This document shows, one piece after another, positions 23,721-33,156 of a stretch of 46,903 bases of DNA. The DNA comes from a bacterium. GTDB lineage: Bacteria; Vulcanimicrobiota; Vulcanimicrobiia; Vulcanimicrobiales; Vulcanimicrobiaceae. Made by a program: the position numbers and the translations under genes. The notes under the pieces are model-generated. The model did not search any database and had not been told where the DNA came from. It saw nothing but the letters and a program-made list of their open reading frames with translations. The stretch spans positions 1 through 46,903 of the forward strand of contig JAJYFM010000009.1 of assembly GCA_021790895.1 (NCBI GenBank), in the 5' to 3' direction. The stretch's first letter is position 1; every line of letters starts with the position of its first letter.

Positions 23721-25151
23721 ATGAGTAGCGAATTGCGTGAGTTCCTGACCCTCTCGTACACCGAGCTCGAAGATTTGAATCTTCGCGCCAAGCAACAGCG
23801 CAAGGACCGGGTCGCACCGGCGACGCTGAAAGCCGAACGTTTAGCGTACCTTCAGGAAGAGCATCGCATCAAGGCGGTCACCGTGCTCTTCAGCGATCTC
23901 GAAGGGCGCTTGCACATGCTCGATTACGACAAGAAATTCTTGTTGAAATCGCACGACAATCTCACGTTCGACGGCTCGTCGATTCGCGGTTTTACCGCCC
24001 AACGCGAGAGCGATCTGCGCCTCTTTCTTGATTGGAGCGCATTTTATTGGGCGCCTTCGGATATCTTCGGTCCCGGCAAGGTGCTGGTCTTCGCCGACGT
24101 CATCGACCGCAGCGGCAAGCCGTTTGCCGGCGACGTCCGCGGCTCGCTGAAGAAATTCGCAACCGAACAATTCACGAAAAACGGTTACACGCTCAACGCG
24201 GCCAACGAAATCGAGGGCTTTCTCTTCCAAGGGCTCGATGCGGAGCGTCGCTATCACGAGACCGCGAAATTCGAGTACGTCAACACCGGCGGCTACTACC
24301 ACTCGTTGCCCGGAGATTCGCTGCGCACGTTCATCGATATGGTCGCCGAAGTGCAGCGCGCGATGGGCTTCGAGAATGAAAAAGATCATCCTGAGGTCGC
24401 GCCGTCGCAGTTCGAGATCAACTACGGATACGGCGAAGTCGTCGCAGCCGCCGACCAAATTCAACTCTACAAACTTATCTGTCGACAGGTCGCGACGCGA
24501 TTGGGGATGACTGCAAGTTTCCTCCCGAAACCCGTCATCGGCGTCAACGGCAGCGGCATGCATACGAACGTCTCGGTGAAGAAAAACGGGAAGAACATCT
24601 TCTGGGATCCCAAAGGGCAAGAAAAAATCAGCGCCTTCGCATGGCAATTTATCGACCGACTGCTTACCAGCGGCAACGATATCTGCCTTGCGCTCAACGC
24701 CAGCGTCAACGCCTATCGCCGGCTCGACCCGCATTTTGAAGCGCCGAACCAAATTAAAGCATCGGCGGTCGATCGCGGCTCGATGATCCGCATTCCGATC
24801 GGCAACGAAGGCAGCGCGCGGGTGGAAGTCCGCTCGGTCGGTCCGGACGCCAACCCATACATGGTGCTGCTCTCCGTCTTCAAAACCGGCCTCGAGGGGA
24901 GCATCAGTAAACTTCGCAATCTCCGTCAAGCGGATCGCTACCTGCCCGATAATATTTACGACGCGCTCGCGTATTTCCGTGAGTCGGAGTGGGTGACGAA
25001 GCTCGTCGGTGCGGAAGTTCAAGCGAAATATGCCGAGCTGAAACAGGCGAGCGCCGATCGCTGTCCGCGTCTGTTAGGGACGATCGTGAAACCGCAAGAA
25101 GTGCAGTACCATCACGAAGTGTATAACCAATATCTGTGGAATCTCTTTTAG
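23721..25151 (+). CDS. glnA: Glutamine synthetase, type I-like
   Basis: ATP-dependent amidation of glutamate to glutamine. The 476-residue protein has the beta-grasp part with FDGSSIRGF, the metal-ligand blocks NEIEGFLF and EVAPSQFEINYGYGEVVAAAD, the ATP region KPVIGVNGSGMHTNVS, and SVNAYRRLDPHFEAPNQI with the glutamate-binding region. The C-terminal RIPIGN...RVEVRSVGPDANPY is recognisable but diverged. The tyrosine segment reads YLPDNIYD; whether this is the adenylylated tyrosine cannot be decided here. The ATG at 23721 is chosen because upstream codons overlap hutD. There is no clear ribosome binding site. A gamma-glutamyl-amine synthetase of the same fold is the main alternative. Confidence 0.88.
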   Translation: MSSELREFLTLSYTELEDLNLRAKQQRKDRVAPATLKAERLAYLQEEHRIKAVTVLFSDLEGRLHMLDYDKKFLLKSHDNLTFDGSSIRGFTAQRESDLRLFLDWSAFYWAPSDIFGPGKVLVFADVIDRSGKPFAGDVRGSLKKFATEQFTKNGYTLNAANEIEGFLFQGLDAERRYHETAKFEYVNTGGYYHSLPGDSLRTFIDMVAEVQRAMGFENEKDHPEVAPSQFEINYGYGEVVAAADQIQLYKLICRQVATRLGMTASFLPKPVIGVNGSGMHTNVSVKKNGKNIFWDPKGQEKISAFAWQFIDRLLTSGNDICLALNASVNAYRRLDPHFEAPNQIKASAVDRGSMIRIPIGNEGSARVEVRSVGPDANPYMVLLSVFKTGLEGSISKLRNLRQADRYLPDNIYDALAYFRESEWVTKLVGAEVQAKYAELKQASADRCPRLLGTIVKPQEVQYHHEVYNQYLWNLF

Positions 25152-25182
25152 CGGCACGTTCTAGGAAGTAAGCCTATCGCAC

Positions 25183-25229
25183 CGAGGCGAATCTGCAATC
25201 TATGGAACGGAACCAGCAGATTCGCCTCG
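25183..25229 (+). promoter_or_regulatory. 14-bp inverted repeat around the start codon at 25202
   Basis: CGAGGCGAATCTGC (25183-25196) and GCAGATTCGCCTCG (25216-25229) are perfect reverse complements, with the ATG in the 19-nt spacer. Allowing one bulged C at 25182, three further pairs form (17 in all). In RNA the start codon would lie in the loop of a very stable hairpin and any ribosome binding site would be sequestered. Confidence 0.65.
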
Positions 25230-26200
25230 TGCGTCGCCCGGTCGGCGAGCCGACCGTCGAAGATTTTCGCCTCGTCGAGGAGGCGGTGCCCACGCCGGGT
25301 GACGGCGAGGTGCTGCTCCGCACGCAGTGGCTCTCGCTCGACCCCTATATGCGCGGGCGCATGAGCGAGGCACGTTCGTACGTCTCCCCAGCCGCGCTCG
25401 ATAGCGTCATGGTCGGCGGCACGGTCGGCAAAGTCGTCGCTTCGAACGATCCGCGCTTCGCCGTCGGCGACCTCGCGTTGGGATATGGCGGCTGGCAGCA
25501 GTTCAGCGTCGAGTCGGCGGCCTCGCTGCAGAAGCTCGATCCGGCGATGGCGCGCCCCAGCTATGCGTTAGGAATCCTCGGCATGCCCGGGATGACGGCC
25601 TACTGCGCGCTCAACGATATCGGCGCGCCGAAGGCCGGCGAGACGCTCGTCGTATCGGCGGCCGCGGGTGCGGTCGGCCAGGTTGCCGGGCAACTCGGCA
25701 AGATCGCCGGCTGCCGCGTCATCGGTGTCGCCGGTGGAGAGGAGAAGTGCCGCTACGTCGTCGAGGAACTCGGTTTCGATGCGTGTATCGACCGCAAAGT
25801 TGAAGCGCTCGACGATGCGTTCGCGCGCCATGCCCCCGACGGCATCGATATCTATTTCGATAACACTGCCGGCGCGATTCTCGAAGCGGTGATGAAGCAC
25901 TTGCGGCTCGGCGCGCGCATTCCGTTAGTCGGGTTGATCGAACAATACAACGCCGTGACGGCGCCGAAGGGGCCGAACCTCGCGCCGCTCTTGGTTGCGC
26001 GCGCGAAGATCGAGGGATTCCTCGTCTCCGATCACGCCGCGCATACGCGCGATTTCCTCAAGACGGTCGGCGGTTTGCTGCAGAGCGGGAAACTCCACTA
26101 TCGCGAAGATATCGTCGAAGGGCTCGAAGCGGCGCCGGCTGCATTTATCGGCTTGTTGCGCGGCGCAAACCTCGGAAAGCTTTTGGTGCATACCGCCTGA
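25202..26200 (+). CDS. NADP-dependent oxidoreductase, MDR family (CurA/YncB-like)
   Basis: Medium-chain reductase that reduces double bonds of alpha,beta-unsaturated ketones or aldehydes with NADPH and carries no zinc. The 332-residue protein has the N-terminal NQQIRLVRRPVGEPT and LSLDPYMRGRMS blocks, typical of the prostaglandin reductase/curcumin reductase group, then LGMPGMTAYCAL and the Rossmann AAAGAVGQVAGQLGK, with VAGGEEKC for NADP recognition. The ATG at 25202 keeps the family N-terminus. It overlaps the kinase downstream (TGATG). The exact substrate is unknown; detoxification of reactive carbonyls is the usual role. Confidence 0.9.
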   Translation: MERNQQIRLVRRPVGEPTVEDFRLVEEAVPTPGDGEVLLRTQWLSLDPYMRGRMSEARSYVSPAALDSVMVGGTVGKVVASNDPRFAVGDLALGYGGWQQFSVESAASLQKLDPAMARPSYALGILGMPGMTAYCALNDIGAPKAGETLVVSAAAGAVGQVAGQLGKIAGCRVIGVAGGEEKCRYVVEELGFDACIDRKVEALDDAFARHAPDGIDIYFDNTAGAILEAVMKHLRLGARIPLVGLIEQYNAVTAPKGPNLAPLLVARAKIEGFLVSDHAAHTRDFLKTVGGLLQSGKLHYREDIVEGLEAAPAAFIGLLRGANLGKLLVHTA

Positions 26201-27471
26201 TGAGCGAGGGCGAGGCGCTCTTCGACGCGCTGCTCGACGTCACCGAGAGTATTCTCGGCGCCGAGCAGAGCCAAGATGCGCTCGAGGCCATCGCGAACGC
26301 CGTTTCTCGCGTCTTTCATTTTCGTTACGTCAGCATCGTCGCCGCCGAATCGCCCGATAGCGATATGAAGCGACGTATCATGCTTGGTTGGAGCGACGAA
26401 ACAAAGCAGCGTCGGCTCGGAGAAATTGTCTCGCGCTCGGCGACTCGCGAATTTCTTTCTGCGGAGTTCGAAGTCTATCCGCACTGTTATTATTTCCCGG
26501 CCGAGCGTTTCGTCGAGTGGCGGCACGCGCTTTATTCCGATGAGGGCGACGGCCACATCGGGCGCAGCGCTCCGAACGCGTGGCACGAGCGCGATTCGAT
26601 CGCGCTGGTTCTGGCCGACGCCTCCGACACGATGCTCGGGTATATCTCCATCGATGCTCCCGAGGATGGGCGGGTTCCCGATAAAGCGACGCTTATGCGT
26701 ATGCGCGTTTTCGCCGATCTCGTCGGGCTCGCACTCGCCAACGTTCGTGCTCGCGTCGCCGAAGCCGCGCGTCGCGAGCTCTTAGAGAGCCGGGCTCGAT
26801 CGCAGAGCGAATTTTTAGGAATCGTCGCTCATGAATTTCGCTCTCCGCTTGCCGCTATTCGCGGCGCGGGCGTTCTCCTCGAAACGAACTTCGATCGCCT
26901 CTCGGAGACGCGTCGGCGCGAGTTACTGCAAACGATCGCCGCATCTACGACGCGAATGTCCACACTGTTCGATGACTTTCTGCTCCTGTCGCGCGTCGAT
27001 GCCGGCTCGCTCGCCTTGCAAGAAGAGGTCGTCGACGCGCAACTTATCGTGCGGGAGGCGCTCGGCCGAATGCGCAGCGAGTACCCATCGCGATCATTCT
27101 GGGTCGATTGCCCCGACGAGCTCCCGAACGTTCGCGGCGACGAAACGCGAATCGTGCAAGTGCTCTGCAACCTGCTTTCGAACGCGGTCCGCTATTCGCC
27201 GAAAGATAGCAAGATCAGCATAACGCTGCAGGAAGTGCGATCGTACGTCCGTTTTTCGGTGCGAAATACAGGCCCGGGTATCCCCGAAACGGAGCGCGAT
27301 CGACTTTTTACGCTCTTCGGACAGATCGGGAAGCACCCCGACGGAACCGGCTTGGGACTCTACTTAAGTCGCCAGCTGGTCGAACTCATGGGCGGCCAAA
27401 TCGACTTTGAAAGCACTCCCAACGATGCGACGACCTTCTGGTTTTCGCTTCCAATCGCAGTAAATGCGTAA
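26200..27471 (+). CDS. GAF-domain sensor histidine kinase
   Basis: Soluble two-component sensor kinase of 423 residues with no membrane helix. An N-terminal GAF domain occupies about residues 5-185 (ending [12 protein letters not shown]). A short coiled stretch leads to the HisKA domain with the phosphorylated His211 in VAHEFRSPL. The ATPase domain has [19 protein letters not shown] and [12 protein letters not shown]. The kinase is coupled to the oxidoreductase by a one-base overlap (TGATG), but no response regulator gene follows, so its partner lies elsewhere. The GAF ligand cannot be predicted; a cysteine and several histidines (YPHCYYF) are possible ligand residues. Confidence 0.93.
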   Translation: MSEGEALFDALLDVTESILGAEQSQDALEAIANAVSRVFHFRYVSIVAAESPDSDMKRRIMLGWSDETKQRRLGEIVSRSATREFLSAEFEVYPHCYYFPAERFVEWRHALYSDEGDGHIGRSAPNAWHERDSIALVLADASDTMLGYISIDAPEDGRVPDKATLMRMRVFADLVGLALANVRARVAEAARRELLESRARSQSEFLGIVAHEFRSPLAAIRGAGVLLETNFDRLSETRRRELLQTIAASTTRMSTLFDDFLLLSRVDAGSLALQEEVVDAQLIVREALGRMRSEYPSRSFWVDCPDELPNVRGDETRIVQVLCNLLSNAVRYSPKDSKISITLQEVRSYVRFSVRNTGPGIPETERDRLFTLFGQIGKHPDGTGLGLYLSRQLVELMGGQIDFESTPNDATTFWFSLPIAVNA

Positions 27472-27477
27472 ATAGGC

Positions 27478-27516
27478 GGCAAATACGGTAGGTTCGGGGT
27501 ATTTGTCGTGCCGAAC
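27478..27516 (+). promoter_or_regulatory. Two interlocking hairpins before typA
   Basis: GGCAAATAC (27478-27486) pairs with GTATTTGTC (27499-27507), nine pairs with one G-U. GTTCGG (27492-27497), inside that loop, can pair with CCGAAC (27511-27516). The arms interleave, so the RNA can form a pseudoknot or switch between two hairpins, just 12 bases before the typA GTG. Confidence 0.5.
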
Positions 27517-27527
27517 AGTAGCGTATC

Positions 27528-29354
27528 GTGAAAACTCGTGCCGATATCCGCAACGTCGCCATTATTGCCCACGTCGACCATGGGAAGACCACCCTCGTTG
27601 ATGCCATGCTCCGCCAGAGCGGGATTTTTCGTGAAGGGCAGCAGGTCGAGACGCGCGTCATGGACTCCAACCCGCTCGAGCGCGAGCGCGGTATCACCAT
27701 TTTGGCGAAAAACACCGCCGTTCGTCACGGGGATTACAAGTTCAATATCGTCGATACGCCGGGGCACGCCGATTTCGGCGGCGAGGTCGAGCGCGTATTG
27801 CAGATGGTTCAGGGCGTGCTGTTGTTGGTCGATGCAGCCGAAGGCGTTATGCCGCAGACGCGATTTGTGTTGCGCAAAGCGCTCGAACTCGATCTTCGCG
27901 TCATCGTAGCCGTCAATAAGATCGATCGCAAAGATGCGCGTGCCCCGGAAGTCGTCAACGAAGTGTTCGATCTTTTTATCGATCTCGGAGCGAACGACGA
28001 ACAAGCCGATTTTCCCGTCGTCTTTACCAACGGAAAATTGGGAATCGCGAAACGCTCTTTAGATGCGGAATCCGAGAACCTCGAGCCGCTCTTCGATATG
28101 CTCGCGCGCCATATTCCCGAAGCTCCGGCTGAAGAGGGTCCGCTGCAACTCTTGATTTCGGCGATCGACCACAATAAATATGTCGGTCGCATCGGCATCG
28201 GGCGCATTTTCCGCGGAGTATCCCGTCTGAATGCGCCGATCGTTCGCGTCTCGCACGACGGGACGGTGACCGGCGGCCTTCGCTTAACGAAGATGTTGAC
28301 GTTCGCCGGTCTCGAGCGCGTCGAAGTCGACGAGGCATCCGCCGGTGATATCGTTTGCGTATCCGGCATCGATAACCTCAACATCGGCGACACGATTGCC
28401 GATGCCTCGGCGCCTGAAGCGATCCCCGCAGTCGCCGTCGACGAACCGACCGTCTCGATGTTTTTCTCGGTGAACAACTCGCCGTTCGCCGGCAAAGAGG
28501 GCAAATTCGTCACCTCACGGCAGATCCGCGAGCGACTGATGCGCGAGTTGGAATCGAACGTCGCGTTGCGCGTCGCCGATACCGAATCGGCCGATACCTT
28601 CGAAGTGCGCGGGCGCGGCGAGTTGCATCTCTCGATTCTCATCGAAACGATGCGCCGCGAAGGTTACGAGATGGCGGTCTCCAAGCCGCAAGTGATTCTC
28701 ACCGAGCGCGATGGGAAGAAGTTCGAACCGGTCGAGTACGTCGTCGTGGACGTTGCCGAAGAGTACGCCGGAGCGGTGATCGAAGCGCTCGGCAAGCGCA
28801 AAGCAGTGATGTCGAACATGATCAACATCGGCGATTCGCGTCGCCTCGAATACACGATGCCGACGCGTGCAATCTTCGGGCTTCGCGGTGAACTGCTCAC
28901 GTTGACGCGCGGGACCGCCGTCATGTCGCACACCTACTACGACCACGAGCCGTGGCAGGGCGAATTGCCGGGTCGGAGCGTCGGTGCGTTGGTCGCCAGC
29001 GATACCGGGCGCGCGACCGCCTATGCCCTCGGCGGCGTCGATCAGCGCGGACGCTTCTTCGTGGGGCCGGGAACGGATATCTACGAAGGCATGGTCGTCG
29101 GCCGAGCCAACGATGATAAGGATATCGCGCTCAATGTCGTTCGCGAGAAGAAGCTGACGAATATGCGCGCTGCCGGCTCCGACGATAACGTCAAACTTGC
29201 GCCGCCCGACGAACTGTCGTTGGAGCGCGCGATCGAGTTCATCGATGACGACGAACTCGTCGAAGTGACGCCGAAGTCGATTCGCCTGCGGAAACGCATC
29301 CTCGACGAGGGAGAACGCCTCAAGGCGCGGCGCCGGGAGCGCACGACCGCTTGA
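27528..29354 (+). CDS. typA: Ribosome-associated GTPase TypA/BipA
   Basis: Translational GTPase of the EF-G family that aids 50S assembly and growth at low temperature. The 608-residue protein has G1 [11 protein letters not shown]2 RGITI, G3 [13 protein letters not shown]4 NKIDR, then domains II, III and V, and the BipA-specific C-terminal domain with [39 protein letters not shown] (spanning about residues 485-525). It begins with GTG after a spacer with two interlocking inverted repeats. It overlaps the possible TTG start of mscL. Confidence 0.97.
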   Translation: MKTRADIRNVAIIAHVDHGKTTLVDAMLRQSGIFREGQQVETRVMDSNPLERERGITILAKNTAVRHGDYKFNIVDTPGHADFGGEVERVLQMVQGVLLLVDAAEGVMPQTRFVLRKALELDLRVIVAVNKIDRKDARAPEVVNEVFDLFIDLGANDEQADFPVVFTNGKLGIAKRSLDAESENLEPLFDMLARHIPEAPAEEGPLQLLISAIDHNKYVGRIGIGRIFRGVSRLNAPIVRVSHDGTVTGGLRLTKMLTFAGLERVEVDEASAGDIVCVSGIDNLNIGDTIADASAPEAIPAVAVDEPTVSMFFSVNNSPFAGKEGKFVTSRQIRERLMRELESNVALRVADTESADTFEVRGRGELHLSILIETMRREGYEMAVSKPQVILTERDGKKFEPVEYVVVDVAEEYAGAVIEALGKRKAVMSNMINIGDSRRLEYTMPTRAIFGLRGELLTLTRGTAVMSHTYYDHEPWQGELPGRSVGALVASDTGRATAYALGGVDQRGRFFVGPGTDIYEGMVVGRANDDKDIALNVVREKKLTNMRAAGSDDNVKLAPPDELSLERAIEFIDDDELVEVTPKSIRLRKRILDEGERLKARRRERTTA

Positions 29355-29362
29355 GGCAACTC

Positions 29363-29767
29363 ATGAAGGGTTTCGCCCAATTTCTCGTTCGCGGGAAAGT
29401 GGTCGACCTTGCCGTCGCCTTCGTCATCGGCGGGGCGGCGGGGAGCTTCATCAACTCGTTCGTGACCAATCTCTTCTCGCCGCTCCTTGCGGCGATCATC
29501 GGTCAGCACGAATTTTCGCGCGTGCATGTCGTCCTGAATCACTCGACGATCTCGTACGGCAAGTTCATCGATTCGACGATCTCGTTCTTGCTGGTCGCCG
29601 GCGCGGTCTATTTTTTCGTCATCGTTCCTTCGAACCGGCTCGCCGTCAACGGCGTGCTTTCGGGGCTCTCGAATCCGACGCTCAAGAAATGCCCTGAATG
29701 CGCAGCCGAGATCCCCAAAAGCGCTCGCCGCTGCATGTATTGCACGCAGCCCGTCGACGAGAGCTAA
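29363..29767 (+). CDS. mscL: Large-conductance mechanosensitive channel with zinc ribbon
   Basis: Membrane valve that opens under tension and protects against hypo-osmotic shock. The core is typical: [25 protein letters not shown] forms helix 1 and [16 protein letters not shown] helix 2. Instead of the usual helical tail the protein ends in a four-cysteine zinc ribbon, [16 protein letters not shown], a form also known from actinobacteria. I prefer the ATG at 29363 (134 residues) because TGAGG stands seven bases before it and MscL normally begins M.KGF. A TTG at 29351, overlapping the typA stop, would add four residues. It overlaps the clpB stop by 4 bp, tail to tail. Confidence 0.92.
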   Translation: MKGFAQFLVRGKVVDLAVAFVIGGAAGSFINSFVTNLFSPLLAAIIGQHEFSRVHVVLNHSTISYGKFIDSTISFLLVAGAVYFFVIVPSNRLAVNGVLSGLSNPTLKKCPECAAEIPKSARRCMYCTQPVDES

Positions 29768-32388
29768 ACGACCGCAGTCGCGCGCTCCACGTCGAAGGTG
29801 AGTTGCTCGGCCGACATATCGTAGCCCACGCGGACGCGGTCGCCGTCGCGAACCTCGCCGCCGAGAATCCTCCGGCTTAGCGGCGTCTCGATTTCGCGCT
29901 GGATCGTTCGCTTGAGCGGGCGAGCTCCGTAGGCCGGTTCGTACCCGACGCTGACGATATGCTGCGTCGCGGCATCGTCGAGCAGAATCTCGATATGGCG
30001 CTGCGCAAGCCGGTCGCGGAGACGCGCGAGTTGAATCTCGACGATCTCGGCGAGTTGGGAGCGATCGAGTGCGTGAAAGACGACGATCTCGTCGACGCGG
30101 TTCAAGAATTCCGGACGAAAATGTGCCCGCAATTCTTCGAGAACCGTCTCGCGCATGGCGGTGTAGCCGGCGTCGTCGCCGCTTCCTTGGTAATCGAGAA
30201 TGCGGTGGCTGCCGATATTCGAGGTCATCACGAGAATCGTGTTTTTAAAATCGATGGTGCGCCCTTGGCCGTCGGTCAGGCGCCCTTCATCGAGAATCTG
30301 CAAGAAGACGTTGAAGACATCCGGATGCGCTTTCTCGATTTCATCGAAGAGCACGACGCAGTAGGGGCGTCGACGCACCGCCTCCGTTAGTTGCCCGCCT
30401 TCGTCGTAACCGATATATCCCGGCGGCGCTCCGATGAGTCGCGCGACCGTGTGCTTTTCCTGATATTCCGACATATCGACGCGCACCATCGCGCGTTCGT
30501 CGTCGAAGAGATACTCCGCGAGTGCGCGCGCGAGCTCGGTCTTTCCGACGCCGGTGGGGCCGAGGAAAATAAACGATCCGATTGGGCGGTTGGGGTCGCC
30601 GAGGCCGCTGCGCGAACGGAGCACCGCTTCGGCGACGCTGTCGACCGCTTCATCCTGTCCGACCACGCGGCGATGGAGCTCTTCGTCGAGATGCAGCAAC
30701 TTCTGTTTTTCGCCTTCGAGGAGTTTGCTGACCGGAATCTTTGTCCAGCGCGCGATGACCTCGGCGATATCCCCTTCGTCGACCTCTTCTTTCGCTAAGC
30801 GCCCGCCCTCGGCGGAATCGAGACGCGCCTCTTCCTCAGCGAGCTTGCGCTCCAGCGTTGCGAGTTCACCATAGCGTAGTTCGGCGGCGCGATTGAGATC
30901 GTACTGCCGTTCGGCACGCTCGATCTCGACCTTCGCAACTTCGATTCGTTCGCGTAGCTCGCGTAGCGCGTTGGCGCCGCTCTTTTCGATATCCCACTGC
31001 GTACGCAGGCGCGCGCGCTGCTGTTGTAGCGTTGCAAGTTCGCGCTCTAAGGCATCGAGCCGTTCTTTACTGCCGGAATCGCTCTCGCGTCGGAGTGCCT
31101 CGCGCTCGATTTCAAGTTGCATCGTCCGGCGCGAAACTTCATCGAGCTCTTGCGGCATCGAATCGATCTCGGTGCGGAGCTTTGCGGCGGCTTCGTCGAC
31201 GAGATCGATCGCTTTATCGGGAAGGAAGCGATCGCTGATATAACGGTCGCTCAGGGTGGCGGCGGCGACGAGCGCGCTATCTTTGATCCGCACGCCGTGA
31301 TGCGCCTCGTATTTTTCCTTAAGCCCGCGGAGAATCGAGATCGTATCTTCGACGTTTGGCTGGTCGACGGTGACGGGTTGAAAGCGGCGCTCGAAGGCGG
31401 CGTCTTTCTCGATATACTGTCGATACTCGTCGAGCGTCGTCGCGCCGATGAGGTGCAGTTCGCCGCGCGCGAGCATCGGCTTGAGCAGGTTGCCGGCGTC
31501 CATCGAACCTTCGGTCTTCCCGGCGCCGACGACGGTATGCAGTTCGTCGATGAAGAGCACGATGCGTCCCTCGGATTTTGCGACATCTTTTAAGACCGCT
31601 TTGAGGCGCTCTTCGAACTCGCCGCGATATTTCGCGCCGGCGATGAGCGCGCCCATATCGAGCGAGACGAGACGACGTTCTTTCAAACTCTCGGGAACAT
31701 CACCGCGTACGATGCGCTGCGCGAGACCTTCGACGATCGCGGTCTTTCCGACACCGGGCTCACCGACGAGAACGGGGTTGTTTTTCGTCCGCCGCGAGAG
31801 CACTTGCACGACGCGCCGAATCTCTTCATCGCGGCCGATGACCGGATCGAGTTTGCCGCGTTCGGCATCGAGCGTGAGATCGCGTCCGTACCGTTCGAGC
31901 GACTTATAAGTCCCTTCGGGGTCTTTGCTGGTGACGCGTTGATTGCCGCGCACCGCGCGTAACGCGCGCAGCAGCGCATCCTCGCTCAACCGCGCATCGC
32001 GAAAGATCGTCCCGACCGCGCCGCCGCCCTGAGCCATTGCCAGGAGCACGTGCTCGACCGAGACAAAATCGTCGCCGAGTTTTTTTGCCTGCGCTTCGGC
32101 GCTGTCCATGACGCGCGAGAGCTCCGGCGAGAGCGATACCTGGGCGCTCTCGGCGTTCGGCCCGCTCAGGCGCGGTAGTCGGCCGATCGCCGCTTCGCTC
32201 GCGCGTGCGATCGCCGCCGGATCGCCCCCTGCTTTCGAGAGAATATCGGCGGCGATGCCGCGCTCTTGTTCGATCAGTGCGGCGAGGAGATGTTCGGGCG
32301 TCGTCTGCGTGTTGCGCTCGGCGAGCGCGCGGCTATAGGCCGCATTCAATGCATCAGAGACGCGTTCGGTGAGGCGGTCAACGTTCAT
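29764..32388 (-). CDS. clpB: ClpB disaggregase (HSP100)
   Basis: Hexameric AAA+ chaperone that threads aggregated proteins through its pore with help from DnaK. The 874-residue protein has two Clp N repeats (residues 1-150), AAA domain 1 with GEPGVGKT, a coiled-coil middle domain (about 400-540, rich in Glu/Arg, as in ClpB but not ClpC), and AAA domain 2 with GPTGVGKT and the DIEKAHP-type box [13 protein letters not shown]. It is preceded by a TATTAT box eight bases from the ATG. The SIMPL-domain gene lies 61 bp upstream on the same strand. No DnaK or GrpE genes are close. Confidence 0.97.
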   Translation of the reverse strand: MNVDRLTERVSDALNAAYSRALAERNTQTTPEHLLAALIEQERGIAADILSKAGGDPAAIARASEAAIGRLPRLSGPNAESAQVSLSPELSRVMDSAEAQAKKLGDDFVSVEHVLLAMAQGGGAVGTIFRDARLSEDALLRALRAVRGNQRVTSKDPEGTYKSLERYGRDLTLDAERGKLDPVIGRDEEIRRVVQVLSRRTKNNPVLVGEPGVGKTAIVEGLAQRIVRGDVPESLKERRLVSLDMGALIAGAKYRGEFEERLKAVLKDVAKSEGRIVLFIDELHTVVGAGKTEGSMDAGNLLKPMLARGELHLIGATTLDEYRQYIEKDAAFERRFQPVTVDQPNVEDTISILRGLKEKYEAHHGVRIKDSALVAAATLSDRYISDRFLPDKAIDLVDEAAAKLRTEIDSMPQELDEVSRRTMQLEIEREALRRESDSGSKERLDALERELATLQQQRARLRTQWDIEKSGANALRELRERIEVAKVEIERAERQYDLNRAAELRYGELATLERKLAEEEARLDSAEGGRLAKEEVDEGDIAEVIARWTKIPVSKLLEGEKQKLLHLDEELHRRVVGQDEAVDSVAEAVLRSRSGLGDPNRPIGSFIFLGPTGVGKTELARALAEYLFDDERAMVRVDMSEYQEKHTVARLIGAPPGYIGYDEGGQLTEAVRRRPYCVVLFDEIEKAHPDVFNVFLQILDEGRLTDGQGRTIDFKNTILVMTSNIGSHRILDYQGSGDDAGYTAMRETVLEELRAHFRPEFLNRVDEIVVFHALDRSQLAEIVEIQLARLRDRLAQRHIEILLDDAATQHIVSVGYEPAYGARPLKRTIQREIETPLSRRILGGEVRDGDRVRVGYDMSAEQLTFDVERATAVV

Positions 32389-32395
32389 ACAATCC

Positions 32396-32401
32396 TATAA
32401 T
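32396..32401 (-). promoter_or_regulatory. Candidate -10 box of clpB
   Basis: On the minus strand TATTAT ends 7 bases from the clpB ATG, which would give a leaderless or nearly leaderless message. GGAACC lies about 17 bases further upstream in place of a TTGACA box. GGTTC/GAACC arms at 32420-32435 form a small dyad around that position. No CIRCE element is visible. Confidence 0.4.
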
Positions 32402-32449
32402 ACCGCCGCCGACGCGAACGGTTCCAGGTTGAACCTTCCCGATCTCTTC

Positions 32450-33142
32450 CTATCGAATCGCAAAGGTGAAAAGCGCTGCCGCTTTCACTTCCAACGGCTG
32501 CGGCAAGATCGTCGAGGGTGTCGAGGCAAACGGGAAGCTCGGCAACTTGAAACTCTCACCGCCGATGAAATCGTCGAGGAAGATCGGCTTCACCGCGAGG
32601 AGGGCACCGAGGTGGACGCCGCCGGCGCGGGCGATCGCTGCGGCGCGGATCTGCGCGATCCGCTCGGCGGCGACGAGGGCCTGCGTACGGGCCGCATCGG
32701 GATCGGCGGCTTCAAAGAGCGTCACGCGTTTCGTATCCCAACCGGATTTGGTGAGCGTCGCGCTGACGGCGACGACGCGATCGGGGGGAACGCGGAGAAT
32801 CGCGTAGGTGGCGTAGGCGGCATGCCCGTTTTTGCCGAGCGATTCGAGCGGTACCATGCTCGCGATCGCCGAGGAGTTCAGCCCGAGCGAGGGCAGCATG
32901 GCGAGCAGCGACGCGGTCGCCTCGGCGCCGAGTGCGGCGTTCGCGCTCTTGCCGAGCCGACTCACGAGCACGCGTTCGACCGGGAGATCGACGACGAGGT
33001 TGGTGGGGGTGATCTGCGCCGTCGCGGCAACCGTAATCGTGTGCGGCGTACCGGCGGAGGCGAAGGTTCCGGCTGCGCTCGCCGGAGCTCCGGATGCGAC
33101 GGCGAGGAGAAGGGCGAGTGTAAGAAGCCGTTCTGTTTTCAT
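32450..33142 (-). CDS. Secreted SIMPL-domain (DUF541) protein
   Basis: A 230-residue exported protein with a signal peptide (RLLTLALLLAVASGAPASA, cleavage near SAA). The rest fits the SIMPL fold: a first strand HTITVAATAQI, a conserved helix-strand with SATLTKSGWDTKR, and the family's most typical stretch DAARTQALVAAERIAQIRAAAIARAGGVHLGALLAVK split over residues 150-190. SIMPL/BP26 proteins form channel-like oligomers in some bacteria but have no settled role. The N-terminal half is diverged. It lies 14 bp after selB and may ride on the trxA-selA-selB transcript. Confidence 0.78.
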   Translation of the reverse strand: MKTERLLTLALLLAVASGAPASAAGTFASAGTPHTITVAATAQITPTNLVVDLPVERVLVSRLGKSANAALGAEATASLLAMLPSLGLNSSAIASMVPLESLGKNGHAAYATYAILRVPPDRVVAVSATLTKSGWDTKRVTLFEAADPDAARTQALVAAERIAQIRAAAIARAGGVHLGALLAVKPIFLDDFIGGESFKLPSFPFASTPSTILPQPLEVKAAALFTFAIR

Positions 33143-33156
33143 GTTCGCGCCGTGCG

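Noticed and set aside
23841-25022. 393-codon open frame antisense to glnA
   Set aside because: Shadow of a well-supported glutamine synthetase, with no recognisable domain.
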